Shown: positions 33,876 to 46,214 of the stretch, one piece after another
Layout of the letters: every line of letters begins with the position of its first letter
Numbering within the stretch: position 1 is the stretch's first letter
Assembly (NCBI RefSeq): GCF_022682495.2
Contig: NC_071392.1
Location: forward strand, 88,924,797 to 88,988,796
Source: Desmodus rotundus
Taxonomy: Eukaryota > Chordata > Mammalia > Chiroptera > Phyllostomidae
Direction of reading: 5' to 3'
DNA length: 64,000 nt
Notes under the pieces: generated by a model
Databases searched by the model: none
The model's input: the letters and a program-made list of their open reading frames with translations, nothing else
Told to the model about the DNA's origin: nothing
Position numbers and translations under genes: made by a program

Positions 33876-34490
33876 CATGTTCCCCCAGGAGGGAGGAAAT
33901 GGAGCCATGGGCCCGCCCCCTGTGCATCCTGGGACCGTCTTGGACCACAGTTTCCGCCTACCACACCCCTTTCCTCTCTGCCCTCCCCTCTCTGGCCAAA
34001 GGAGGGTCTGACGTTGTTTGGTTAACCAAACTTTAGTGTAAACTTTTCTCAAGTAACCCACCGTAATTTGTCCTTTGAAACTAAACACAGGTGAAGGGAT
34101 GCAAGCCCGTGTGTGGGTGCACGGAACCCCCCAGCTGCTGGCAGTGTGTGTCGTCGGTGTGACTACAGGCCTTCACTGTCCCGTAGCAGGGTGAAGGGGC
34201 CATGCTGTGTCCCTGTGTGGCCAGTTAGCCTTTCGCTTACGATATGAAGTGAAAGGCGCTGTCCCTGTCTGCCACCCAGGAGAGGGGAGGAAGCCGCGGA
34301 GGTGGAGGTCCTCCTCTCCTGCGCACGGGAACACTACAGGTGTCCACGGGGCGGTCCTGTGGGCCTGCCTGACTCGGTCCCATGGGGCGCCTTCACCGGC
34401 CCCCTCCCTGTCACCCGGGCGGGTGGTGGGACAACAGCTGGTCCTGGGTCACACTGTGAGCGGTGGCTGGGGGCCTCTAGCCAGCCCCTG

Positions 34491-34516
34491 CCCCCCCCCC
34501 CCCCCCCCCCCCCCCC
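34491..34516 (+). repeat. Pure poly(C) tract, 26 bp
   Basis: C26 uninterrupted, equal to G26 on the minus strand. It can form i-motif/G-quadruplex structures and its true length is hard to sequence. Confidence 0.9.
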
Positions 34517-37500
34517 GGTGCCTCTCCAAGTAACCAGAGTTTCTAGGCAGCTGAGCCCATGGGGCAAATCCCCTCTAGGAAAGGAGGACAGGAGCGAGGA
34601 AACTCCGCACAGCAGTGGGGGGCAGGGGCAACGTCTGGGGACAGGAAAGAGAGGATGGAGGACGTTTCTCCAGCAGTTGTCGAATCCAGGGCCTTCATGG
34701 TTTAAAATGTGTGTGTAAAGGGATCATACTCTTCCTGGTAAAAAGCATGATAAACTGAGAGAAAAGAAATCCCTATGAACATTTCATTCGACAGAGGAAA
34801 ATCATAATTACTACAATGATTTTTAAGTTGCGTGACTACTACGTAGCTTTAAGTATGTAGCTTTAAATAACTACGTATTTAAGCCGTGTAAGTTGTACTT
34901 GCCTATGACTCAAAACTCCGGCTTTCGTGTGTCCCACCTCCCTGTTTCCTTCTTTGGGTGGTATGGCCCTGGACAGCGCTTTGCTCATGTTAGTGGGGCT
35001 GTGGACTGTGAGCAGGGAGCTCGGAGAGAAGGGATATTCGCTTGGCCAGGGCGGGGGCTCTGGCTGTTCTAGAAAACGTCTCAGTGATTCCATAAACATC
35101 TTGGTCCAGAGCAAGGCCTTTCTGGTTCCCTCAGTGCTCGCGCTCTGTGATAACACATTGGGAGTCGGACTGCGCCGGTAGCAGGATACAGCAGTGTGTG
35201 CTGGGTACAAAACAGAGGCTCCGTGATCAATAGAAAAATGTCCCAATTATTGTCACTCAGATGTTGAAATAGGCTCCGGGGAAAGAGAGAGAAGCTGCAT
35301 TATTCATGTCGCTTAAAATTAAACCAGGCCATCAATTTTTCTGCCTCCCAGGCTGTTTGTCCTTTTTGGAATGATGCTTCGGGAATCAATATCAGAAACG
35401 GGGTGGGGGTGGGGGGAATGTGGACCATTTGGTCAGGATTATTGTTTTCCTATAAATCTGCAGAAAAAGGAATAGGGTTCAAGTAGGAAATAGGGCCACA
35501 GAACTTCCCACAAGCGCCCTCGGAAAATGGTGTGCCGTGTGCTGCTTGTACAAAATTGTAATGAAATTGTACCAGGCGTGGAGGAGGAGCGTGTGTTTGT
35601 AGAAATCCAGTAGACGTGGGAGGATATTCCTGCTCCTCTGTGTTGGCGCTGTGTCCCCGGGTGCCCTCATCCATAAATGGGACCAATGAGAGACCCGCCT
35701 CACCTGGCTGTTGAGAAAAGGAAACGAGATAAAGCACGTGATGTTTTTAGCACCCAGCACTTCCAGGGTCCTGGGTAGTGTCCACTCTGCCCCTGCCCCG
35801 TACCCCAGGACTGACCCAGCACGTGGCACATGACAGACGACCCCAAGACATGGGTCAAATGGATTAATCAATGAATGCTAGCCAAGCTTGCTTTATTATT
35901 TTACATCCTTTGGTGTTTAACAACTGTACGATATTCCATTACATGGACGTAACGTCCTTAACCTTTCATCTCCATGCATCTGCGGGGGTTCCGTATTTTT
36001 TGCATGCGTCTCTGTGGGTGGCAGCTCTCTCTAAGGACAGCTTTGTTTGGGAGGGCAGTGCGGCCAGAGAATAGTCCACGCAGATCTGGAAAAGAATCTT
36101 TGGGCAACATAAAGGGAAAGGCTACTCAGCCACCCTCCAAAATCAGGTAAAGTGAGCGTGCTGGAACCGGGGCCACCTGGGGTCCAGGCTCCTCACCTGC
36201 GCCACAGAGAGGCTGCTTGGAGAGCTAAGCAGCAGTGAGTACCCAGTGCTGGTTCACAACCCAGTCCCCGCCCCCAGTCCCAAGTGCCTTTGCTCTAGAC
36301 CAGTATCTTTGTGCACACCAGTACGTGTGCGTGTGCGTGTTCACAGTTAGCACGTGTGTGCTGCACTCTGGGCACACAGTTGATGCTGCTGCACATGCAC
36401 CTCCTGAGCCTGCATCTGACCCAGGTCACGGAAGGTTGGAGGTCAGACCATCACACCCTCTTTCAGGTGAGGTGACGTGACTGGGAGGACTCGAGGGCAC
36501 AGTTGGGTGACTTTCCCTGTTGTGGAAATGTGAACAGAGGGCATGAGGTGAGCTCAGACTTTCTCTGTGGAAAGGTTGGCAGGTTCACTGTCAGAAACCG
36601 CCCGCAGCATCACCGACCTGGGCGAATTCAACCTGAATTCCAGAAATGCAGTTCAGCGATGTCACCGAGTTCACAGACTGGGGGAGAGTGATTCCTGTTG
36701 AAGTGGTCAAGCCATTGGCCCCAACCAAAAAGGACCCCCACGCAGCCAGAACCGATGCCTCCCCGCAGGCCTCGGGCTCTTGGAGGCTCACCGTGCACAG
36801 GGCAGAAGCGTGGTTTTCTCGTTCTCCGTCCGTCAGGTACGGGTGAAAGATACAGTCTCGAAAGAGGGTTGCTCGTCACCCTCATCACGACAAGTGTTTG
36901 CCACTGTTTTTGTCACGTTCACAAACACGGGACCAGTGACCACGCAAGACCCAACATTCAGCAGGTGTGTGCAGTTCCCACTGGAGCGAATGACGGGCAT
37001 GTGACCGTGACCTTCACTCTCACTGGGGCAGAGATCCCAGTTTGATCCCAGCTGCGCCTGACCTGGAATTCGCCATGTGTGCGGAGAGGAAGTTGTGGGT
37101 TCGAGGAGTCTGTTTCCCTGCAGCGTCCCTGGGTCTCTTGGAAAGTGCTAGTTCAAAGGAAGAGAATGAAGATAAGCACAGCCAGTTCTCGGGGCTGAGG
37201 GCCACGTGGATTTTCCGTGCAGCGTGGTGACTGTCAATCAAGAGGCCTGAGACCTGAGTCCTAGGGAGAGGGGCTGCAAGCAAGTACTTGCTGCAAATAA
37301 CTCGGCAAAGGAGCGGCGGGTCCAGTGCAGACCTCTGTAGGAAACACTAGACAGGCCAGGGATGGGGACCCTGTCCCAGGCCAGAGAGGGCCCCCGGGGC
37401 AGGCCCGCCGCTCCATAGCTGTGGTGGAAACTCCAGCCGCTGCGCGGGGACCACGGGCTGCCCCAGTGCTTGGCCGTGACACAGAGGGTACACGTCACTC

Positions 37501-38235
37501 AGTGCCAGCACCCAGCCCCAGGGCGGCACCACGTTCCCTGCCTCCTCAGGCAATAGCTGCCTTGGTGTTCAAGGAGGGAGAGGTTGGCAGGAGCTTTGTG
37601 TGCCGAGGAGAGGACTGGCCACATGGGCACGGCCTCGGGACCCCAGCACTTGTCGGGGAGACTTTGGGAGACTGGGGACCAGGGAGCTCCTGAAGTCACA
37701 GCCAAGGAAACACTGCTTTATTGACATTGAGACTCTACCCCCAGGCCAGCAGGTGCAGGTGGCCCTTTGTCCTAGACTCTCTGCCTTTGAGGTGGAGCCA
37801 TTCCAGGAGAGGGAGGGGGAGGCACCAGGAGCCAGGGCGCCGGGCCTGTGAGTCTGCACAGAGTCTGGAGGGAATGGAAGCATGACTAAGCTGATTTGTA
37901 TTCTGCCAACCGAGGGAAAATATAATTAACTCGGCAGCTAGACTCAGCAGAGCCCATGGGAACCTCCAAGAAGGAACGGGCTCCCGGGGCTCAGAGGTAA
38001 TGTCAGAGAAAAGGGAAGGCCACCCTTCTCTAATCCCCTAGCCGCCCCTCCTCATGCCTACGCCTCAATAAAGGGACGAGACAATGAAACCCAGGGCGGC
38101 CGCACCACTGAAAAGAACCTCCTGCTGCTAGGAGTCCTGGAGGGGGACCTGGCGCTGCGTCTCCCAGTCACCTGTCCCACCAAGATGAGAACACTCCCGG
38201 ACACCAGGTCAGAGTCAGACCAATTGTCGTATCAG
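34517..38235. other. Mostly unannotated sequence
   Basis: Unique DNA with one MIR (35645-35800, listed separately). Several frames around 36640-37890 are open on both strands, but none has a splice-site pair or domain signal. Confidence 0.4.
35645..35800 (+). repeat. MIR SINE 3' part
   Basis: 'ccctcatccataaatgggaccaatgagagacccgcctcacctggctgttgagaaaaggaaacgagataaagcacgtgatg' is the sense MIR 3' half. Confidence 0.7.
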
Positions 38236-38250
38236 TATACCCCTAGCTTA

Positions 38251-38466
38251 TTTTATTTTATTTTATTTTATTTTATTTTTTAGAGAGAGGGGAAGGGAGA
38301 GAAACACAGATGTGCAAGGGAAACATCAATCAGCTGCCTCTCGCACGCCCCCAACTGGGGATCTGGCCCGCAACCTTGGCATGTGCCCTGCCTGGGAATG
38401 GAACCTGTGACCTGTTGGTTCGCAGGCTGGTGCCCAACCAACTGAGCCATACCAGCCAGGGCAAAA
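38251..38466 (-). mobile_element. Full-length VES-type bat SINE (antisense) with target-site duplication
   Basis: On the minus strand the element starts GCCCTGGCTGGTATGGCTCAG. It carries a perfect A box TGGCTCAGTTGG, a B box with one change (GGTTCCATTCC) and a tail of (TAAAA)n, seen here as (TTTTA)n at 38250-38278. It is flanked by TATACCCCTAGCTTA (38236-38250) and TATACCTCTAGCTTA (38467-38481), a 15-bp target-site duplication with one mismatch. These are marks of L1-mediated retrotransposition. Confidence 0.96.
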
Positions 38467-38481
38467 TATACCTCTAGCTTA

Positions 38482-39950
38482 TAATTCCATATTGAGAGAG
38501 AGAAAATCAGGCAGACACGAGCAGCCCCCCAAGAACAGAATTGGGAAGGCTGGTTGGTGTCGGCCTGGAACCTGCTCCCCAGCTCCCCGCCTCCTACAAG
38601 GAGGTAGAAGAACAACACTGCTTTCTCCTCCATGGAACGGGCATCTCTTTCCCTCCGTGAGGCGGGTTTGTGTTTAGACCCTCTGTGCCAAGCTTTACAG
38701 GTTTCTATTTACTTCACATTACCGTAGCTTTTGGATACATTCAACTATGGTAATCTCTAAAGTCCTCAATTATTTTACCTTTTTTTACCCCCCCCCCATG
38801 ATTCTAATAAATGAGTTCTCAGCTTCTCTTAGCTTGAAAAGCCATTGTCCTTCATGCAGCCTCCCGAACTAAGGCCTGGAGGATGGCCGCCCAGCTCCCT
38901 CCCATGGTTCGCATGAGTTTACTGGGACGTCTGTCTTCCTGCGCTCACGTCTCTACGCTCAGGCACTGTGAAGTGGTTTGATTTAAGCATCTGCCTTTCA
39001 TTGTGGGCTGGAGTCCTTTATTCACTCTACGTAAACTGGGAGAATGCTCATACTGGATGGGCATCCCTGTCAGAAGAGTCTGATTCGCGCTCTATTTCTT
39101 CACAGACATTGGTGAGGATTCAGTGAACTCTGCATATAAACATAATTTTATGAAAAAATTAATAGCTTAATTTCAGTCCTTAATACGATGGTGGTATTAA
39201 TGAAATGAGGTTATACAGTTGAGTCTGGGCTCATCAAGAGAGCTGGGGAAGGAGAGACAAAGAGAGACAAGGAGAGCCGGACAGCCCAAGTTGGTAACAC
39301 AGGGGGCTTCCGATTTGCAGGCTGACGTGCCTGTCAGGTTGTCTTTCGTTAATAGTGATAGTGGTGAGGCCTGTTCAAGAAGTTTCCATTGCTTTGCAGA
39401 AGAGCTTACCCAATGGGGAGCCTGTGAGTACTGACCGGCTCCTATCTAAACACTTCCTGTTTGGGTGATGGAAAGAAAAAAGTCAAAAACAGTAGATATA
39501 TTCCCAACCGAGGGCTAAGTCATTCAAACAACCTGAGGCAAGAAAATGTGGCAAGTTTCCCACCCCTGCACAGGGAGCCATCAGTGAAGAAGATGTCATA
39601 GAACCTGTGACCAAAACAGACACACCTGCATTCCTGAAGGAACATTCCAAAGTTACTGGTTCAGACCTTAAATTCTATTCACTCGTTAGGAAATCAGTCT
39701 TTCAGGTGTTTGCAAAGGTGAAAAACACTCAGGTTTATCACCGGAGTCCCAATAGTGTGGAGAGACGCCTACCACGCTTCCCCAGGCTCCTCTTTTGCTA
39801 AAGCGACCATTGCACTTGCTGACTGGGGAGCAGTGTAAATCACCTCGCCTCCCCGAGCCCTGAAAACGCCCCAGCCCGGTAGGGAGATGGTTTCTCCCAG
39901 GCTGGCTCCAGGGGTTTCAGAGCCTATGTGACAGTCGTGCGGATGCCTGG
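38482..39950. other. Unannotated sequence
   Basis: Unique DNA with a short C run near 38790. No gene or repeat supported. Confidence 0.4.
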
Positions 39951-39954
39951 CTGA

Positions 39955-40060
39955 GATGAGATCGCGTATTCTCTCATTCAACAAATGTTGGTCCGCTGGC
40001 CCAGGAACAGTGCTAGCTAGGTTCCTGAGATCTGCTGGTGAGCGCCTGGTGGCCAGCCCA
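39955..40060 (-). repeat. L2 LINE 3' fragment (antisense)
   Basis: 'ttctctcattcaacaaatgttgg' and then 'cccaggaacagtgctagctaggttcctgagatctgctggtgagc' is the reverse L2 3' end. Confidence 0.6.
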
Positions 40061-40890
40061 GGAGGGCAGCTGGAATTTCCCTAGTTCTGCCCTGACATGG
40101 AAGCCTGGCCTTCCCCCCGCAGCCCAGTAGACCTGGCCAGGTGCCCTGCTGGACCAGCAGCCCTGTGCTCACCTTCCCTCTGCTTCACTCTGGATCTCCT
40201 GGGTGGTACAGCTCCAGCCCCCGGGGAAGCCCTGCCACCACACGTCCAAGCGGCGCCCCCAGCAGGAGCAGCAGGCTGTTTCTGCACCGAGCCTGTGAGG
40301 ACTCTCCTCCTCTCCTAGGATCCATTGCTCTAGGTTTGATGGTCCCCAAGCCCATGTTCCCAGCGATGACACTAGGTAGCTGCAAAGAGTTACCAGGGGA
40401 ATTCCTTAAACAGGCAGGCTCTCTGAGCCCACCCCAGACCTATTGGGAATAGATGGTTTGCCTAGGAAGCCCCATTTGGGAACCACTGTTTTCTGTTACA
40501 TCACTTCCGTTTGGGCTTTTCAGAATCAGCAGATGTTTCCCTCTGATAGCTCTTCCAAGAGCTCACCCTTCCCATCTGCTGCTCGCCCAGCCTGTGAAGC
40601 CTTACCCCCAGGTCTTTCTTATCTCACACACAGAAGTCTCATCACTGCACCAAATGAAAAGGATCGGAGTTTTATACACTTGCAGCCAGCTCCGGGCCCT
40701 GCACCGAGCAGAGTGTACACTGTGGGCTGGGTTTTAAAGACAGCTCCCCAGTAAACCCCAGGCGTGTCCCTGGGGTTTCCCCGCAGTGAATGAGCCTTAC
40801 CCACACTCCCTGCACACCTGAGATGAAGGAGAGAAGGAGCAGCTGGTCTCAGGAACTCCCCAAAAAGTCCTTCAACTTTCATCTTTGTTA
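40061..40890. other. Unannotated sequence
   Basis: GC-rich unique DNA. Frames are open on both strands with no supporting signal. Confidence 0.4.
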
Positions 40891-40894
40891 TGGC

Positions 40895-41150
40895 TAGAAC
40901 ATGTTTTTAAGTTTACGCAAAGTACAATTCAGTGAGTTCTGGCAAACGTCTATTATATTCAGGCAACCGTCACCCTAATCAACACAGAGAGCTGTTCTGT
41001 AACCCCCAAATTTCCCTTGTGCTCTTGGGGCACCCCCCACCCCGTTTTCTCTCAGCCCCTGGGAGTCACCGATGTGTGTGCTGTCCCTATCATGTTGCCT
41101 TTTCCCAAATGACATTTGTCTCATGAGTGGAGACGTACTATGTTGGCCGC
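40895..41150 (-). mobile_element. Old L1 3' UTR fragment, antisense
   Basis: 'gtacaattcagtgagttctggcaaacgtctattatattcaggcaaccgtcaccctaatcaac...tgtaacccccaaatttcc...cccctgggagtcaccgatgtg...catgttgccttttcccaaatgacatttgtc' follows the reverse L1M 3' UTR. Confidence 0.75.
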
Positions 41151-44100
41151 AGTATTTCAAAAGATCGTGTATTTAAACAAATATTGGAGAAAGGGCCGGC
41201 TGTTCCTTCTTAATTTTTTGGTTTCTGTCTCTTATAATCTGATATGCCTGAATCTTTTTGTGGATCCTAATCCTTCCACAGCACATGTGATGGGTTAGAA
41301 AATCCAGAAGAAGCTGGCCCTTAATTTGGTAAACACAGCATCCCTTCTAAAGGTCAAGTGGCAGCGTCCTAGTTTTCTTCCCCATGGCCAAGATTTTCCC
41401 TCCCCCCACCGACTCTCCCACCTCACCTACTACCCTTTGCACACTTCTGACTCTGATGTGGACAGTAATTGGGGGCGGAGGGACCATTCCTGCTGCTAGA
41501 CCAGGGGACAGAGCGAGCGTCATGTTGCCGAGGCTTCGCTGCTGCTCCTCGATCTGAGAAAGCATCTTCTCACCTCTTTCCTACCACTCCTTTCTTCCTT
41601 TCTTCGAGAAGGAACATATAACAAAAGAGAAATACTTGGCTTTAGAGGATGCCAGAATATTAAGAGGCTCCTGAAAAGTGCGGGGTGATTGAGCCCTTCC
41701 CAAAGGAGGGCAGAGGGAACAGCGGGAGCGGGCAGGCCGGTGGGGCTTGCACACGATCAGGACTTGAGTGGCGGACAGGTAAGCCCTGCCCTGGCCATTT
41801 CCTGGCCATCAGGAATCTCCAGGCTTGGGCGAGACTGGGAGGCAAGAGAAGGTCCCTTGGAGGTCCCAGAAAATCAGCAAACATTAGATTTCTTTTTCCA
41901 GATCCCAGACTTACCAAACATTCCTCAAAAATAACCCCCGCTGCACCAGTCTCCATGTGTCTTCTCCTGCCCGTGGCCTCCAGCACAGCCACGCTTCCGT
42001 CCCATGATGAATGCCGTCCACGGCAGGAACAGGCACCATCTCTACGGAATAAATAAATACATAAACCTGAAAGAAGTTTTCTCTGAAAGGCCCGGCTCTC
42101 AAAGCCCTCCTTGAAGATCAGCCATATCTGAGGTATCTGACCCAGAAACCCTATGAAATCGCAACCCAAACATCCCAAGAGGCAGATTCGCTCATGCACT
42201 GTGGGTGTCCCCCACGTGTGGGAGGCTGCAAGTAAAATTATTTTAAAAGCAAACAAACAAGGAAAAAAACTCCAGTCCATATCTTAGACCTTTCCTCGAA
42301 TGTGTCGCTGTCTCTCCACACAGTTCAATCTGTGCCGCCAGCCCCAAACTCCGCTCCGTGATTTCCACCCTCCCTGCACCTGCAGTTCAGTAGTCCAGGC
42401 TCCAGTCTCTGGGTCCCTCGTTCCTGGGCTGAAAGCTGCCGACAAAGGACGGTCCTGGGGGTTCCGAAGTCTGACTGGGCCAGTGGGAAATCCACCTGCT
42501 TCACAAAAACAAGGGGCACACCTGAGCGGCACGGACGGCTGGAGGCAAGTACTGCCTGCTGGAACCCGACTACTTTGAGATGCTGAGTCCCAGGAAGAGT
42601 GCGCTGCTCCCCTCGGTGCGGAGGGCGCGAGAAAGAGTGTGAGGGAGGGAGTGAGCCCAGGTGCTGAGCAGGGTGCTGTCACTGGGTTTTAGCAGCGCTT
42701 TTGGGGCAGGGATTGCCGATGCTAGATCGGGTCCCTACAAGGTCGGGTGTTCTTTTGGGAGTAGGGTGACCGCCAGACTGAATCGCTTAGGGTGCTTGGG
42801 TTGCTTTAGACACACATCCCTCCCCATTCGATACCCCGCAGAGTCGCTGCAGGGAACAGGTGAAGAGAAGCAAGGGAAATCGGACCGAGTATGGCTTTGT
42901 GAGGTGTGTACGGAGTGTGTGTGTGGCGCGAGCAAACCAGAGGTCTGCGTGGTGGGGACAGTTACAAGTGTTCGTGGGATTTCCACAACTTGTTTAACGA
43001 GAAGAGTTTCCTTTGTAATTTAGAGCAAATTAGCTTGCTTTGTAGCAAAGATGCTAATAAATAGTAACAGTATACGATGCTTTCTATGAGCATAAACACC
43101 CCACACTGGAAAGTATCAGCAAACAGGAAGATACTTGCATGCCCTTGCAAAATAAATGATCCCCTAAATAAAAAGGAGTAATTAATAATTTGAGGGAAGA
43201 TGAGGGGTGCAGGCTCCTCGGATCATTATGTTACATTTAAAGTGATGTTTCTGTTTATTTTGCTTTTTATAAAGAGTAAAAGGAGCATCAGAATGCCTGT
43301 TTGGTTTTCCCCTTTTGAAAATCCGCATAGGGTTTGGTTATCCCTGAGAAAGGCTTTAATTTTCCACCCTCACGTTTGGCGGACAGCTCTCCAGAGGTTG
43401 CTTACCTCCCCGTGGAGTCTGATCCCCACTGGCAGGAGGCAGAGAATAGAATTGATTCTCGCTCTTTCTCTGCATAGTACCTAATCCTCGCCATTAGCAC
43501 ATCAGAAGTGCACAGCCTTCTATTGATTCACACCATTAACAACTGAAGCTCCTCTTTGGATTAAGAAACCAAAGAACTGAGGGAATTGTGGGTCCCTCCA
43601 GATGATTTCTTTAGAGAACTCTCCACCTGATCTGCACTGTGCCTTTAACCGCATGGCGGGGGTTGGGGGTGGGGGCGGTGTGGACTAGACGTCTCACCAC
43701 TGGTTCTCCAGGTCCCATCTGCCTTCACTTTCTCCAGAACTGAGCATCACAGCACCCTTTGCGAAGCTGTAAGGAGATGCGGGGCCCCTCGAGTGCGAGG
43801 CAGACCTGTGTCACGGGTGGGAAAACCAGACAGCCCACGGCGGCCATCCCTCCTGGGCTGGTCTGCGGGGTGGAGGTCTGGGTTCCGACCCACGTCAGCT
43901 CCGATGCTGGAGAAGTGCCACGGTGGCCGGTCGACATCTGAAATAGCACAAGCGCCTCGATTCGCTGTAATAGTGCCTCGGCCAGGCTGCACCTGCTCCT
44001 GGGAGGTGTCCAAGTTGCAGGTCCACTACATTTGATCTCGTCAGGAGGGGTTCCTTTGCTTCTGAATGCACATGGGAGCTGTACCACAGACACCCAGTCC

Positions 44101-44195
44101 GTAACACTGTACTTGGAAGCCTCTCTCTTTCGTGGAGCTTCTGGCTGTCATTTCAATCCCAAGGCTGCTGAAAACTAGAAACAGAACTAATGACA
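41151..44195. other. Unannotated sequence
   Basis: About 3 kb with no supported gene. The 206-codon minus-strand frame at 41660-42280 is the longest in the window. It has no recognisable domain, low-complexity signal or splice context, so I treat it as a chance frame. Confidence 0.4.
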
Positions 44196-44199
44196 GCAA

Positions 44200-44385
44200 C
44201 CATTTCTCAGAAGTCTGCTGTGTACCATCATTTATGCTAAGGCCTCGACTCATATGGTCCCCGTTACTTCTCATGTTATTCTTACCTAATGTGATCCCCA
44301 CCTTACAGATGAGAAAACTGAGGCTTCGGGAAGGCGAAGTTCCTAGCCCAGTATTACTCACCTTCTGAGTGTGGAGTGGGGGCCG
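44200..44385 (-). repeat. MIR SINE (antisense)
   Basis: 'ttatgctaaggcctcgactcatatggtcc...accttacagatgagaaaactgaggcttcgggaagg' is the reverse MIR. Confidence 0.8.
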
Positions 44386-45685
44386 CATCTGTCTAACTCC
44401 TCAGGGTCTTGACTATTCTCCTGCTCTCACCTTCACATTCCCAGACTTCAGGGAACGAGATAAATTGTAGATAAATTAGTGTGGCCTTCTCACTACTGAA
44501 GGGATGGAAGTGCAGGAAACCTCAGGGCACTGGTGACCAATCGCTGCCTCCCCAGAATCCACGCTCCATACTTGGCCCAGTCTCTCATTTCCCGGTGAAG
44601 AAGGGGACGGTGTCCCCATGACCCCAAAGCGGGGATCTCCTCTCTCCCAGGTGCCTTGAGTTACAGCCAGTGAAACAAAAGGAGAGCAGGGAATTGAGTG
44701 AGTGGAGACTGAGCCAGCATGTCCGAAAGAGAAGAGCGTTTCATGTTTTCATCTCTCCTCGTCCAAATCAGCCAAGCTCGGATTTATCTGGGGGGGAAGG
44801 TTCGGTCCCCGATGAAGGGGCCTCCCCGTCAGTCAGTAGCCCTTAAACCGCCCCAGCTGCACCGCTTTACCGCGCCGTCGAAATCGCTCACCGCCAGGCC
44901 TCGCAGGATAGTGCAAACGTGCAGTCTTAATCCTCAGTAAAAAGTCAGAAATGACAACCATTCAGCTACTTTCGCCACTTTAAAAGGCTGTGTTTCTGAA
45001 CACTGCCCTCTTAATTTATGTCTGTAGAATACAAGAGATTGATTGGGGAGGAAGAGGCTGGTCTGCAAGTCGGGAGGTCTCACCTTGTCATAGGTTCCTT
45101 AGTGTCCATACCTTGTCGTTCTGACGTAACCGGGGCGCATTCTTTCCCCGTTGCCTCTTGTTAAGGCGAGGCTGTGTACCCTCAGAGGGTTTGGGGGCGG
45201 CCTCCATCGTCAGTCATTCTTGGCCCTAAAATCGCCGTGTGTCTGCAGGTAATGCACTCGGAGTTCAGTTACCGCACTGCTTCTGCCAATGACCATCGTC
45301 CAAATGTTTTTATTCTGCACGCTCCCTTTTTCCTCTTCTTCTCCTTTGGAATTGGGGATCGTTAGGGTAGGGACTAGAGCAAAGCTCACCACAGCCTTCA
45401 TTCCAGCCAGAGGGAAAGGTCTGCCGCCAAAATGAAACCCTACTCAGTGCCGTGTGAGGGTAGAGGAGGAGAGGCCATTTTAACCACTTGGAGTGCACCC
45501 TTTCAGAAACAGAAACTATTTCCATTAAAATGCTAATCCCAAACCTCACCCAGGTAAATTAAATCTGCTCAGAGGACAGCAGACCGAAATTTCTTTCCAA
45601 TGGAAAAGGGACCTTCAAAGGAGAGCATGTCCTCAAAGGTGCAGAGGGCAAGTCCCTCTGGAAGAGGTGAGGCTGAGAGAACCCC
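44386..45685. other. Unannotated sequence
   Basis: Unique DNA with no supported gene or repeat. Confidence 0.4.
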
Positions 45686-45691
45686 AGGCTC

Positions 45692-45715
45692 CACCCCCAC
45701 CCCCACCCCCACCCT
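45692..45715 (+). repeat. (CCCCCA)n minisatellite-like run
   Basis: Four near-perfect CCCCCA units in a row. Confidence 0.85.
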
Positions 45716-45779
45716 CATCTCCACTTAATTCTCCAGAAAGTTAAAGATCCCTAAAACAGGAGGCCGGCCAAGCCCCTCC

Positions 45780-46085
45780 CAGCTTGAGTGCCCACAGGGG
45801 GCCCGTCCACGAGCACCTCTTCACCCAGCGGTCCTGCAGCTCCCTTCGTCCTCCAGGGCCAGCCCCTCCCCGACCTTCCTGAGCATTTGTACCTGAGTTT
45901 CTCGGACTCTAGTTTATTTTAATATATGTCAATGTATTTTATTTATGTTCCTAGGTCTAGCAGCCCAGCTTAAGTACAGGAACTGTGTCCCATTTCTCTC
46001 TCTGGCCTTTCCTTCTCCATGTCCGTCTCTTCTATCTGGGTGTTTCCTGGCACATAGTAAATGCTTCATCAATCAGTTCGCTCCC
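45780..46085 (+). repeat. L2 LINE 3' end
   Basis: 'cttcctgagcatttgtacctgag...' then 'cagcttaagtacaggaactgtgtcccatttctctc...tggcacatagtaaatgcttcatcaatcag' follows the sense L2 3' end over roughly 300 bp. Confidence 0.7.
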
Positions 46086-46214
46086 CCCAGTGCAGCAGAC
46101 ACATCACCTCAGATGCCGAAAGCATCTGTAGATGGGATCAATCGGTAACTGTGGAGAAACTTTGTAAATCTGGGGAAGGTCCAGGAAATGCCCGCTTCCA
46201 AACGTGTCTTTTTA

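Noticed and set aside
41660..42280. 206-codon minus-strand open frame, the longest in the window
   Set aside because: No recognisable domain, no splice context, and overlapping frames are also open on the other strand; expected by chance in 64 kb.
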